DNA of 64,000 nt. It comes from Bradyrhizobium huanghuaihaiense (GTDB lineage Bacteria > Pseudomonadota > Alphaproteobacteria > Rhizobiales > Xanthobacteraceae). Location of the stretch: the NCBI RefSeq assembly GCF_007830635.1, contig NZ_VLLA01000010.1, positions 1 to 64,000 of the forward strand, in the 5' to 3' direction. How positions within the stretch are numbered: position 1 is the first letter of the stretch; every line of letters begins with the position of its first letter. Both the position numbers and the translations under genes were made by a program. Below are positions 52,232-60,329 of the stretch, piece by piece. The notes beneath the pieces are model-generated. The model searched no databases, was not told where the DNA came from, and saw only the letters and a list, made by a program, of their open reading frames with translations.

Positions 52232-52789
52232 TCACTGCTCCGGCCGCGGTTCCGGCTGCGCCTCGTCCGTCGGAAGCTTCGCGTGCTCCCAGCCGTCGGT
52301 GCCGTCAGGATACCAGGCGATGTTGGAATAGCCGTAAGCCAAGGCGCGCTTGGCGGCGTTCCAGGACATCCAGCAATCGGCGAGGCAATAGATCACCAGC
52401 AGCGCGGCCTTGTCGCCGCGCGAGGCAGCCGCGAGGCCGCGCCGGAGATAATCGTCCATGGCCGGCGGCAAATTGCCGTAACCGGTATCGGGCAGCCACA
52501 GGCTGCCCGGAATGTTCCTGCGCGGCGCATCGCGCCACACCGTGCCTTCGGGCAGGTTCTTCGGCTTCGGCGGACGCGGCATCACGTCGATGAACACGCT
52601 GCTTTTCGCGCGCCATATGGCCTCGGCGTCAGCTGTGGTGAGCACGCGCGCGCCAGCGAGCGTCGCCGGCACCGGCGCGCGATAATTATCGGTGCGATAG
52701 CCCTCGGGCTCGAACGGCTCCTGCTGCTGCGCGAATGCCGGCGCCGCCAGAATGGCGGCAACCAGCACAGCGGCAAGACGCTGTCTCAT
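52232..52789 (-). CDS. PQQ-associated CxxxCW-motif rhodanese-like protein
   Basis: A protein of 185 residues with a signal peptide (about 1-21, ending AFAQ). The rhodanese-like core includes VFIDVMPRPPKPKNLPEGTV, and the diagnostic YCLADCWMSWNAAKRALAYG. The family is named for a CXXCW motif; here three residues separate the cysteines. The start overlaps the stop of xoxJ (ATGA). It belongs to the quinoprotein relay set and may pass sulfur or electrons in the periplasm; the reaction is unknown. Confidence 0.9.
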   Translation of the reverse strand: MRQRLAAVLVAAILAAPAFAQQQEPFEPEGYRTDNYRAPVPATLAGARVLTTADAEAIWRAKSSVFIDVMPRPPKPKNLPEGTVWRDAPRRNIPGSLWLPDTGYGNLPPAMDDYLRRGLAAASRGDKAALLVIYCLADCWMSWNAAKRALAYGYSNIAWYPDGTDGWEHAKLPTDEAQPEPRPEQ

Positions 52790-53670
52790 GGCGTCTTCTT
52801 GGCGGTCTCCGCACCGAGCGGCCGGTCGCTCTCGTCCAGCAGCGGCACGCCGAAGTCGAGCAGGATCTTGTTGATCTCGCCCTGGTTCTCCTGGATCAGC
52901 TTGTTGAGCTGCCGCTTCCAGTTCTGATCGGCGGGCCGCACGCCCATGCCGATGCGATAGACCAGCTTCGGGCCCGTCGTTTCCTTCACCAGCGGCGTGA
53001 CATGGAGCGAAGAGCCGGCCTTCTTGGCATAGTAGCCCGCCATCGGCCCCCACAGCACGCCGGCATCGATCTTGCCGGCGGCGAGGTCGTCGATCATCGC
53101 CTGCGCCGAATTGTCGAAGCGCGTATCGATCATCAGCGGATAGGGCTTTGCGTCGCCCATCAGGCCTGCAAGCGCCATGTTGGTCGCCGGCGGCGTGCCG
53201 GCGACGATGCCGACGTGCTTGCCCTTGAGGCGCGCGTCCTCGAGCGTGTCGACGTCCTCGAGCCCGCTGCCGGCCTTGGCGACGAGCGCGTAGGTCGTGC
53301 GGTAGTAGGGATTGGTGCCCTGCACGAGGTCGTCGCCTTGCGGGAAGCCCATGATGACGTCGCAGCGATGCGCGCCCAGCGTCATCCGCACGAAGCCGGT
53401 GGCCTGCGGGAAGAACACGTAGTCGAGCTTCTTCTGCAGCTTGTCCGCCAGGAATTCGGCGAGCTTGTTCTCGAAGCCCTCGCCCTTCTCGTTGGAGAAC
53501 GGCAGATTGCGCGGGTCGGCGCAGACACGCAACACCTTTGGATCGACCAGTTCGAACGAGAGATCGCCGGTCTCATTCGTCTGCGCAACGGCGACATCGC
53601 CGAGTGTGCAGCATGCAACCAGGACCCATAGTGAAAACAACCAGCGACGATGTCGTCCGGCCTCCGTCAT
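52786..53670 (-). CDS. xoxJ: XoxJ/MoxJ-like periplasmic protein
   Basis: A protein of 294 residues. The ATG at 53670 follows GAGGAGGAAGCGCG; signal peptide about 1-29. The fold is type II periplasmic binding: VLRVCADPRNLPFSNEKGEG, DYVFFPQATGFVRMTLGAHR, CDVIMGFPQGDDLVQ, later GKIDAGVLWGPMAGYYAKKA. This matches the quinoprotein-dehydrogenase-associated binding proteins (MoxJ/XoxJ), thought to help activate XoxF rather than to import a nutrient. It is coupled to the CxxxCW gene; xoxF lies 8.5 kb downstream. Confidence 0.88.
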   Translation of the reverse strand: MTEAGRHRRWLFSLWVLVACCTLGDVAVAQTNETGDLSFELVDPKVLRVCADPRNLPFSNEKGEGFENKLAEFLADKLQKKLDYVFFPQATGFVRMTLGAHRCDVIMGFPQGDDLVQGTNPYYRTTYALVAKAGSGLEDVDTLEDARLKGKHVGIVAGTPPATNMALAGLMGDAKPYPLMIDTRFDNSAQAMIDDLAAGKIDAGVLWGPMAGYYAKKAGSSLHVTPLVKETTGPKLVYRIGMGVRPADQNWKRQLNKLIQENQGEINKILLDFGVPLLDESDRPLGAETAKKTP

Positions 53671-53799
53671 CGCGCTTCCTCCTCGTTTTGTTTGAATGTT
53701 ATCCATGCAACGCATGACGCGCCATGTTTTGCCAAGCTTTGTGCTGGCTTCGCCTTGCTGCAGTGCAATGCGACAAACCTTTCGAACTGAGGCGGAAAA

Positions 53800-54723
53800 G
53801 TGTCTCGCATTGCTCTCGTGATCGCAGCCTTGTCCCTCGGAGCAGCGACGCTAGCACGCGCCGGAGCAGCCGAATTGCCTGTGAGCGAAGTCGCGCCGGG
53901 AATCTTCGTACACTCCGGGACCATCGCCCTGATGAGCCGCGAGAACGAGGGCGACATCGCCAATGTCGGCTTCATCGTCGGCGATGATGCCGTGGCCGTG
54001 ATCGACACCGGCGGCAGTTTTCGCGAGGGCGAGGCGCTGCTGGCGGCGGTGAAGGCACGCACCACCAAGCCGATCCGGTACGTCATCAACACCCACGGCC
54101 ATCCCGACCATGTCTTCGGCAACGCCGCCTTCGTAGCCGACGGAACCAGCTTCGTCGGCCACAGCAAGCTGCCGCAGGCGCTGGCCAGCCGCGGGCCGTT
54201 CTATCTCGACAATTTCAGACGCATCATGGGCGGCGAGCTGATCGATCCCGTGAAGATCGTGCCACCCACCCTGCTCGTCACGGACACACTGGCGCTCGAC
54301 CTTGGCTCGCGCCGCCTGACCTTGCGGGCATGGCCGGCCGGACACAGCGACAACGATCTGACCGTATTCGATGAGACCACCAAAACCCTGTTCGCAGGCG
54401 ATCTCGTCTTTCTCCGCCACATTCCGGTGATGGACGGCAGCATCCGCGGCTGGCTTGCCACGCTGAAGGCGTTGGAGGCCATCCCGGCACTGCGCGTCGT
54501 TCCCGGTCACGGCCCTGTGAGCGAGTGGCCTGCGGCGCTGAGTGATGAACGGCGTTACCTGTCAACGCTGTTGTCCGACGTCCGCGCACTGAACAAGAAA
54601 GGCGAGCCAATCCGGGCCGCCGCGGACAAGACGGCCGCTGAGGAGCGGCCGCACTGGCAGCTCTTCGAGGACTACAACGCCCGCAACGCAACTGCAGCAT
54701 TTTCGGAAATTGAATGGGAGTAG
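53800..54723 (+). CDS. Quinoprotein-relay zinc metallohydrolase (MBL fold)
   Basis: A protein of 307 residues with a GTG start (GAGGCGGAAAA upstream) and a signal peptide (about 1-23). The beta-lactamase-fold metal motif H-x-H-x-D-H is His99-x-His101-x-Asp103-His104 in NTHGHPDHVFGN; further ligands are suggested by WPAGHSDNDL, FAGDLVF and VPGHGP. It belongs to the SoxH-related group found with PQQ dehydrogenases and a SoxYZ-like carrier, encoded next at 54786. Substrate unknown; probably a carrier-bound sulfur species. Confidence 0.88.
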   Translation: MSRIALVIAALSLGAATLARAGAAELPVSEVAPGIFVHSGTIALMSRENEGDIANVGFIVGDDAVAVIDTGGSFREGEALLAAVKARTTKPIRYVINTHGHPDHVFGNAAFVADGTSFVGHSKLPQALASRGPFYLDNFRRIMGGELIDPVKIVPPTLLVTDTLALDLGSRRLTLRAWPAGHSDNDLTVFDETTKTLFAGDLVFLRHIPVMDGSIRGWLATLKALEAIPALRVVPGHGPVSEWPAALSDERRYLSTLLSDVRALNKKGEPIRAAADKTAAEERPHWQLFEDYNARNATAAFSEIEWE

Positions 54724-54785
54724 CTGGCACGCTACGCTCAGGCTGAACTCTGCTTCGCGCGTAGGACCATGACCGGACCATAACC

Positions 54786-55604
54786 ATGACGGGATGCACA
54801 CGCCGCCTGCCCCTGATCGCCCTGCTCCTCGGCATCGCCTTCGCCCTGCCGGCGCAGGCTGAGGAGGCCTACGATCCCTGGCCGGGCCTGGTGCAGGACA
54901 TCTTCAGCAACCGTCCGATGAACGACGGTGCCGACATCATCGGGATCGAGATGCCGTATCGTGCCGAGGATGCGGCGATCGTGCCGGTGACCCTGCGCAG
55001 CAAGCTGTCGCCGGCTGATAGCCGCCGCATCCGCTCGATCACCCTGGTGATCGACCGCAATCCGGCGCCGATGGCCGCGAAGTTCGAGCTCGGCCCGGAG
55101 GCCAATGTCACGGAAATCTCGACCCGCGTGCGCGTCAACAACTATACCGACGTCCACGCGGTCGCCGAGCTCAGCGACGGCCAGCTCTACGTCTCGAAAG
55201 TCTATGTGAAGGCCTCCGGCGGCTGCTCGGCACCGGCGGGAAAGAACATCGAGGAGGCCAGGAACCGTCTCGGCCAGATGCGCTACCGGCAATTCGTCCG
55301 TGAGGACGGTCCCGCGAGCCGCGTCCGCGAGGCGCAGATCATGATCGGCCATCCCAACAATTCCGGGCTACAGATGGACCAGGTCACGCAGCTCTACATT
55401 CCCGCCTTCTTCATCAACCAGCTGAGCCTGACGCAGGACGACAGCCCCGTGCTGTCGATGGAAGGCGGCATCTCGATCTCGGAAGATCCCAACCTGCGCT
55501 TCACCTACGTCTCCAACGGCGCCAAGCGTTTTCGCGCGGAAGCCAAGGACACGGACGGGCACGTGTTCCGGAATGAATGGGACGTGGAGAAGCCGGGGAC
55601 CTAG
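54786..55604 (+). CDS. Quinoprotein-associated SoxYZ-like carrier protein
   Basis: A protein of 272 residues with a signal peptide (about 1-25). The N-terminal half is SoxY-like and ends with VKASGGCSAPAGKN, where the Cys corresponds to the SoxY substrate-carrying cysteine (GGCGG in SoxY). The C-terminal half is SoxZ-like (IMIGHPNNSGLQMDQVTQLY). The fusion is a hallmark of xox/PQQ loci. The Cys is internal rather than terminal. It follows the metallohydrolase by 62 bp and probably is its partner. Confidence 0.9.
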   Translation: MTGCTRRLPLIALLLGIAFALPAQAEEAYDPWPGLVQDIFSNRPMNDGADIIGIEMPYRAEDAAIVPVTLRSKLSPADSRRIRSITLVIDRNPAPMAAKFELGPEANVTEISTRVRVNNYTDVHAVAELSDGQLYVSKVYVKASGGCSAPAGKNIEEARNRLGQMRYRQFVREDGPASRVREAQIMIGHPNNSGLQMDQVTQLYIPAFFINQLSLTQDDSPVLSMEGGISISEDPNLRFTYVSNGAKRFRAEAKDTDGHVFRNEWDVEKPGT

Positions 55605-55616
55605 CTGCGTTTCTTG

Positions 55617-55721
55617 CTGTCATTCCGGGGCGGTCCGCAGGACCGAACTATAGTGCGCAATTGCGCACCTGAGAATCTCGAGATTCCGGGTTCGATGCTT
55701 CGCATCGCCCCGGAATGACGG
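55617..55721. repeat. Dispersed palindromic repeat
   Basis: GTCATTCCGGGG (55619-55630) is inverse to CCCCGGAATGAC (55708-55719); the interior has TGCGCAATTGCGCA and CTCGAGATTC-type palindromes. This 'GTCATTCCGGGG' unit type is very common in Bradyrhizobium intergenic DNA. Confidence 0.75.
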
Positions 55722-55728
55722 TGCAAGA

Positions 55729-56088
55729 TCAAAAGCACCTCACCTCAGCTTCCGCCTGCGCCCGGCGCAAATCATTCACCGCCGAGTTCGCCTGCTCCGA
55801 GGTGCGAAACTGCACGCCGAGATTACCGCGGACCTGGGACATGCTGAGCGCAGTCTCTGCGGTCACATAGCGCTCGTAGGGCACGATCGAGGCGACCACG
55901 TCGATGGAGCAGGAACATTGCTCGATCGCTGACCGTGTCTCGCCATTGGCCTTCATGCAGCCATAGACATATTCCGCGCGCGCTGCGGTCGGATAGTCAT
56001 TGGCCTCCCCGGCCCGCGCCACGCATGCGGTCGCCGCCAATACCGCCAATGCGGCGACAATCGGTCGTAGCTGCCCGGCCAGTTTCAT
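55729..56088 (-). CDS. Small exported hypothetical protein
   Basis: A protein of 119 residues. ATG 56088 follows GGGAGGACGCGC. Signal peptide about 1-26. The mature part (ARAEYVYGCMKANGETRSAI, then EQCSCSIDVVASIVPYERYV) has three cysteines near the N-terminus and one at the C-terminal end (VRCF). Proteins of this build sit in many xox loci; function unknown. Confidence 0.65.
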   Translation of the reverse strand: MKLAGQLRPIVAALAVLAATACVARAGEANDYPTAARAEYVYGCMKANGETRSAIEQCSCSIDVVASIVPYERYVTAETALSMSQVRGNLGVQFRTSEQANSAVNDLRRAQAEAEVRCF

Positions 56089-56124
56089 GCGCGTCCTCCC
56101 GCTGGTTGCGACCAAAGCTATGCT

Positions 56125-57156
56125 ATGCGTATTGTCCTGAAAAGCATTCTGTCAGAGGAAGCGGCTTACAAGGTGACGAGAGTTTTGGGACGACTATTAG
56201 CGCTCGCGGTGACGCTGGTGCTGACGCTGGCTGCACCGGCCCGCGCCGCGGATACCATCCGCCTTGCGGTGCAGAAGACCGGAACATTCTCCTGGGAGCT
56301 GGCCGCGATCCGCAGCACCGGCCTCGACAAGGAGGCCGACCTGTCGCTCGAGGTCACCGAGCTCGCGAGCACCGAAGCCGGCAAGATCGCGATGCGTGCA
56401 GGCAGCGCCGACATCATCCTGTCGGACTGGCTGTGGGTGTCGCGCGAGCGCGCGCTCGGCGCCAAGCTCACCTTCTATCCCTATTCCAGCGCGCTCGGCG
56501 CGGTGATGGTGCCGGCGTCCTCGCCGATCAAAACGCTCGCCGACCTCAAGGGCCGCAAACTCGCGGTCGCCGGCGGGGCGATCGACAAGAGCTGGCTGCT
56601 GCTGCAGGCGCGGATGAAGCAGGACGGCATCGACCTGAAATCGGACGCGACCATCGTCTACGGCGCCCCGCCCCTGATCGCGGCCAAGGCGCTCGATGGC
56701 GAAATGGATGCGAGCCTCAACTTCTGGAATTTCTGTGCCCAGCTCGAGGCCAAGGGCTTCAGGCGCCTCGCCGGCATCGAGGAGATTTTGCCGAAGCTCG
56801 GCGCCAAGGGCGCGGTATCTGCGGTCGGCTACGTCTTCGACGAGAGCTGGGCCGCGAGCCACAAGGATGCCGTCGCCCGCTTCATCGCGATGACCCGCAA
56901 GGCCAAGCAGCTGCTGGTGACGTCGGATGCCGCCTGGGACAAGGTCGCGCCGCTCACCGGCACGACCGATCCGGCCATGCTCAAGACCTACCGCGAGCGC
57001 TACCGCGACGGCATTCCGCACCGGAGCATCGACGACGAGGAGAAGGACGCGCGCGTGCTCTATCGCGTGCTGGCCGAGATCGGCGGCCGCGATCTCGTCG
57101 GCCCCGCGGCCGAACTCGATCCCGGCACCTTCTATCACGCAATCCCCGGAGACTGA
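56125..57156 (+). CDS. NitT/TauT-like ABC transporter substrate-binding protein
   Basis: A protein of 343 residues (a GTG at 56173 with GAGGAAG upstream would give a tidier signal peptide). After the signal (ALAVTLVLTLAAPARAAD) comes the SsuA/ThiY-type fold: TIRLAVQKTGTFSWELAAIR, EAGKIAMRAGSADIILSDWL and DLKGRKLAVAGGAIDKSWLL. It starts a three-gene transport operon (the permease starts one base after the stop). The substrate is not known; the location within the xox island suggests a methanol- or metal-related cargo. Confidence 0.88.
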   Translation: MRIVLKSILSEEAAYKVTRVLGRLLALAVTLVLTLAAPARAADTIRLAVQKTGTFSWELAAIRSTGLDKEADLSLEVTELASTEAGKIAMRAGSADIILSDWLWVSRERALGAKLTFYPYSSALGAVMVPASSPIKTLADLKGRKLAVAGGAIDKSWLLLQARMKQDGIDLKSDATIVYGAPPLIAAKALDGEMDASLNFWNFCAQLEAKGFRRLAGIEEILPKLGAKGAVSAVGYVFDESWAASHKDAVARFIAMTRKAKQLLVTSDAAWDKVAPLTGTTDPAMLKTYRERYRDGIPHRSIDDEEKDARVLYRVLAEIGGRDLVGPAAELDPGTFYHAIPGD

Positions 57157-57157
57157 G

Positions 57158-57895
57158 GTGCTGCGCCTTCTGTCGTTCGCCCTGTTTCTCGTGATCTGGT
57201 GGATTGCCGCGCTCCTCGTCGGCGGCGCAAAACTGCCCTCCCCGCCGGCCGTGCTGCAGGTGATGGTCGCGGAAGCATCAAGCGGCGCGCTGTTCCTGCA
57301 TCTCGGGGCGACGCTGGCCCGCGTCGCGCTCGCCTTCATCTTGGCGATGTCGCTCGGCAGCGCCATCGGCTACCTGATGGGCCGGGTGAAGCTTGCTGAT
57401 CGGCTCGGCGATCCCTGGCTGATCCTGCTGCTCAATTTGCCGGCGCTCGTCGTGATCGTGCTCGCCTATATCTGGGCCGGGCTCACCGAAGCCGCGGCCA
57501 TCGCCGCGATCGCCATCAACAAGCTGCCGACGGCTATCGTCACCTTGCGCGAGGGTACGCGCGCGCTCGACCGGTCGCTGGACGAGATGGCGAGCGTGTT
57601 CGCGATGCCGCGCTGGCGCGCGTTCCGCCACGTCGTGCTGCCGCAGCTCGCGCCCTATATCGCGGCCTCGGCCCGCTCCGGCCTGTCGCTGGTGTGGAAG
57701 ATCGTGCTGGTCGCCGAGCTGCTTGGACGGCCGAACGGCGTCGGCTTCGAGATCGGCATTGCCTTCCAGCTGTTCGACACGCCGCGGCTGCTGGCCTATT
57801 CGCTGACCTTCGCAGCCGTCGTGCTCGTCATCGAGACCTTGCTGGTGCAGCCATTCGAAGCCCGCGCAAACAGGTGGCGGCCCCGTGCGGCTTGA
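57158..57895 (+). CDS. NitT/TauT-like ABC transporter permease
   Basis: A protein of 245 residues with a GTG start one base after the stop of the binding protein. Six hydrophobic segments and the EAA-like loop (ALDRSLDEMASVFAMPRWRA, then VVLPQLAPYIAASARSGLSL) match BPD-type inner-membrane components. The end overlaps the ATPase start by 11 bp, so the operon is coupled. Confidence 0.9.
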   Translation: MLRLLSFALFLVIWWIAALLVGGAKLPSPPAVLQVMVAEASSGALFLHLGATLARVALAFILAMSLGSAIGYLMGRVKLADRLGDPWLILLLNLPALVVIVLAYIWAGLTEAAAIAAIAINKLPTAIVTLREGTRALDRSLDEMASVFAMPRWRAFRHVVLPQLAPYIAASARSGLSLVWKIVLVAELLGRPNGVGFEIGIAFQLFDTPRLLAYSLTFAAVVLVIETLLVQPFEARANRWRPRAA

Positions 57896-58613
57896 GGTCG
57901 ATATCACAGGCAAGACCTTCAGGAGTGCCGCGGGCGGAACGCACGAGGTGCTGGCGCCGGTCAAGTTCGCGCTTCAGTCAGGCGAGGTCGGCGTGCTGAT
58001 CGGCCCGTCCGGCTGCGGCAAGAGCACGATGCTGCGGATCATCCTGGGATTGGACCACGACTTTGCAGGCCGCATCGCGCGGCCGCCGGAGGCGCGGATC
58101 GGCATGGTGTTCCAGGAGCCGCGACTGCTGCCGTGGCGCTCGGTCGAGCAGAATGTGCGGCTGGCGGCGCCCGATGTCACCGAAGCCAAGCTGTCCGAGC
58201 TGTTCAGGATCTTGGAGCTGGAAGCCCATCGCAGCCACTTCCCCGGCGAATTGTCGCTGGGGCTTGCCCGCCGCGTCGCGCTCGCGCGCGCCTTCGCGGT
58301 CGAGCCCGATCTGCTGGTGCTCGACGAGCCGCTGGCCTCGCTCGACGACGCCCTCGCCGGCCGCCTGCGTGACGAGATCGCGACGCTGGTGGCGAGCCGT
58401 CCGGTGATGACGCTTTTGGTGACACACAGCCTGGACGATGCAGTGCGCCTGGGCGACCGGCTGTTCTTCCTGTCGCCACGGCCGGCGCGGATCGTGGCCG
58501 AGGTGCCTATCGGTATTCCGCGCGACAGGCGCGGCGACGCCGAGATTGCGGCGATCAAGACCGGCCTCGCCCAACGGATTCATGGCGACCGCACTGAGCG
58601 AGATGTCTCATAG
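57885..58613 (+). CDS. NitT/TauT-like ABC transporter ATP-binding protein
   Basis: A protein of 242 residues; GTG start. Walker A is GPSGCGKST, Q-loop FQEPRLLPWRSVEQN, Walker B LLVLDEPLASLDD and switch His in VTHSLDDAVRLGDR. The signature is LSLGLARRVALARAF instead of LSGGQ/M, so the second position normally filled by Gly is changed. It may still function; the change is unusual. Confidence 0.9.
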   Translation: MRLEVDITGKTFRSAAGGTHEVLAPVKFALQSGEVGVLIGPSGCGKSTMLRIILGLDHDFAGRIARPPEARIGMVFQEPRLLPWRSVEQNVRLAAPDVTEAKLSELFRILELEAHRSHFPGELSLGLARRVALARAFAVEPDLLVLDEPLASLDDALAGRLRDEIATLVASRPVMTLLVTHSLDDAVRLGDRLFFLSPRPARIVAEVPIGIPRDRRGDAEIAAIKTGLAQRIHGDRTERDVS

Positions 58614-58660
58614 CCGGTCGCCTGGCGGACGTGCTAGACAGGCCGGCGGCGGAGTTGACG

Positions 58661-59470
58661 ATGACGCGAACGGCCACCCTCGCAACGCTTGGCCTTGCAG
58701 CGCTCAGCCTCGCGCTCGTCGCGATGACGGCGAGCGCGCAGGACATGATGCGCGACGTCGACCTCACCTCTCCCGCGATGGTCTCGGCCGAAATGACGAG
58801 GCCAGAGGTCGAGGCCGTGCTGGCCAAGGCGAGCGCCGCGCGGCCCGCCGATTTCACCGGCAAACGCCTGTCGGGCCTCGATCTCTCGGGGCTGGACCTG
58901 TCCAACGCAATTTTCCGCGCCGCGCGGCTCAACAAGACAATACTCCGAGACGCAAGGCTCGACCGTGCGATCCTCGATCAGGCGTGGCTGCTGGATGCGG
59001 ATCTGACTGGCGCAAGCCTGAAAGGCGCCAATCTGTTCGCCTCGCAAATGGCCCGCGCGCGCCTCGACGGCGCGAACCTGTCGGGAGCGCGCATCGCTGC
59101 CGACCTCACCGGCGCCAGCCTGGTCGGCGCCTCGATCGCGGACGCGCATCTTGGCGCCGATATGCGTAACCAGTCGATGGGGCTGATGCGCGCGGTGCTG
59201 AGATCCGCCAACCTGGAACGGCTGAACGCGCGCAACGCCGATTTGTCGCGTGTCGACCTCGAATTCGCGGTCCTCAGGGGCGCCGACCTGAGCGGCGCAT
59301 CACTGAAAAACGCCCAGCTCGGCGGAGCCGATCTGACCGGCGCCATCGTCATCGACGCGGACTTCGACGGCGCCGATCTCGTCTCGGCGAAGCTGATCGC
59401 ACCGAACGGCCTTGACCGCGCCAAAAATTTCGACAAGGCAAAGAACCGCGAGCGCCTGATCAGGGAATGA
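58661..59470 (+). CDS. Exported pentapeptide-repeat protein
   Basis: A protein of 269 residues from ATG 58661. Signal peptide about 1-26. Residues about 65-250 contain A(D/N)LxG repeats: LSGLDLSGLDLSNAIFRAAR, ADLTGASLKGANLFASQMAR and RGADLSGASLKNAQLGGADL, which form a right-handed four-sided helix. The role is unknown. It starts 48 bp after the ATPase stop and nearly overlaps the next gene; probably co-transcribed. Confidence 0.88.
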   Translation: MTRTATLATLGLAALSLALVAMTASAQDMMRDVDLTSPAMVSAEMTRPEVEAVLAKASAARPADFTGKRLSGLDLSGLDLSNAIFRAARLNKTILRDARLDRAILDQAWLLDADLTGASLKGANLFASQMARARLDGANLSGARIAADLTGASLVGASIADAHLGADMRNQSMGLMRAVLRSANLERLNARNADLSRVDLEFAVLRGADLSGASLKNAQLGGADLTGAIVIDADFDGADLVSAKLIAPNGLDRAKNFDKAKNRERLIRE

Positions 59471-59496
59471 CGGCGCGCCTTTGGGAGGACTGGCTG

Positions 59497-59844
59497 ATGC
59501 GTTGGGTTCTGGCTTTGATCGCGTTGTTGACGCTTGCGGGCGAAGCCGCCGCGCAGGCCAAGGGCAAGGGCATCCGGCTCTGGAATCTGACGACGGAAAC
59601 GATCTCCGGCTTCCAGCTCTCGCCGGCCGGCAGGACCGACTGGGGACCGAACCAGTGCCTCAACGACAAGGACAAGGAGGTCGACCACGATGAGCGGCTG
59701 CGCATCACCGGCGTCGAGCCGGGCCGCTACGACGCCAAGGTCAGCTATCCCAATGCGCGGCAGTGCATCGTCCGCGACATCGAGATCAGGGCGGACGCTG
59801 TGTTCTCGATCGCCGACAAGGATCTGAAGGACTGCACGAAGTAG
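59497..59844 (+). CDS. Small exported hypothetical protein
   Basis: A protein of 115 residues. ATG 59497 has GGGAGG eight bases upstream and opens a signal peptide (WVLALIALLTLAGEAAAQ). An earlier in-frame ATG (59467) overlaps the previous stop and is less likely. The mature part is beta-rich (IRLWNLTTETISGFQLSPAG, then RYDAKVSYPNARQCIVRDIE) with cysteines that can pair. It resembles small periplasmic proteins next to xox genes; function unknown. Confidence 0.65.
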   Translation: MRWVLALIALLTLAGEAAAQAKGKGIRLWNLTTETISGFQLSPAGRTDWGPNQCLNDKDKEVDHDERLRITGVEPGRYDAKVSYPNARQCIVRDIEIRADAVFSIADKDLKDCTK

Positions 59845-59856
59845 CGCGCCGCAAGC

Positions 59857-59972
59857 ACTTCGCCTCATCCTGAGAGCCTGCGAAGCGGGCGTCTCGAAGG
59901 ATGGCTGCGGGCGAGAGCCGGGCCTACATGGTTCGAGACGCGCTTCGCGCTCCTCACCATGAAGATCTTAGA
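59857..59972. repeat. Dispersed palindromic repeat
   Basis: Starts CTTCGCCTCATCCTGAGAGC and contains CTGCGAAGCGGGCGTCTCGA, then GGTTCGAGACGCGCTTCGCG and ends near CCTCACCATGAAG. The 'CTCATCCTGAG...GTCTCGAAGGATG' and 'GGTTCGAGACGCGC...CTCACCATGA' arms are the usual halves of a Bradyrhizobium intergenic repeat. Confidence 0.7.
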
Positions 59973-59986
59973 GTAGCGCGCCCGAC

Positions 59987-60196
59987 TTACGCCTTGTCGT
60001 TCGGGTGCGGATATTCGCAGCGCCAGCGCACCGCCTGCCATTTCGGATGCTCGCCGACCCATTGCGCGATATAGGGCGGCGCGGCCATCACGCATTGACG
60101 GGGCGACCCCGAATAGTTGAACACCAGATGCTGCTCCTCGCAGGTCGCAGGCGAGAGCACCGCACACACAGTCACCACTAGGTCAATCGGGTTCAT
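59987..60196 (-). CDS. 69-residue hypothetical protein of the xox locus
   Basis: The start ATG 60196 (AGGATCCCGGC upstream) begins MNPIDLVVTVCAVLSPATCE. Four cysteines lie in 69 residues (VCAV, TCEE, RQCV, WRCEY). From memory, short proteins with this opening occur beside xox/pqqA loci. No signal peptide is clear. Function unknown. Confidence 0.6.
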   Translation of the reverse strand: MNPIDLVVTVCAVLSPATCEEQHLVFNYSGSPRQCVMAAPPYIAQWVGEHPKWQAVRWRCEYPHPNDKA

Positions 60197-60329
60197 GCCG
60201 GGATCCTGTCGCAAGGGGCGGTGGAGAATAGCATGAAGGGTTACGTTCCAGGGAGCGGGAAGTTTCAAACGGGGGTGAGAAACGGATGTTTCCCTCTCCC
60301 CGCACGCAAGGAGAGGCGAAGCAAGCACG

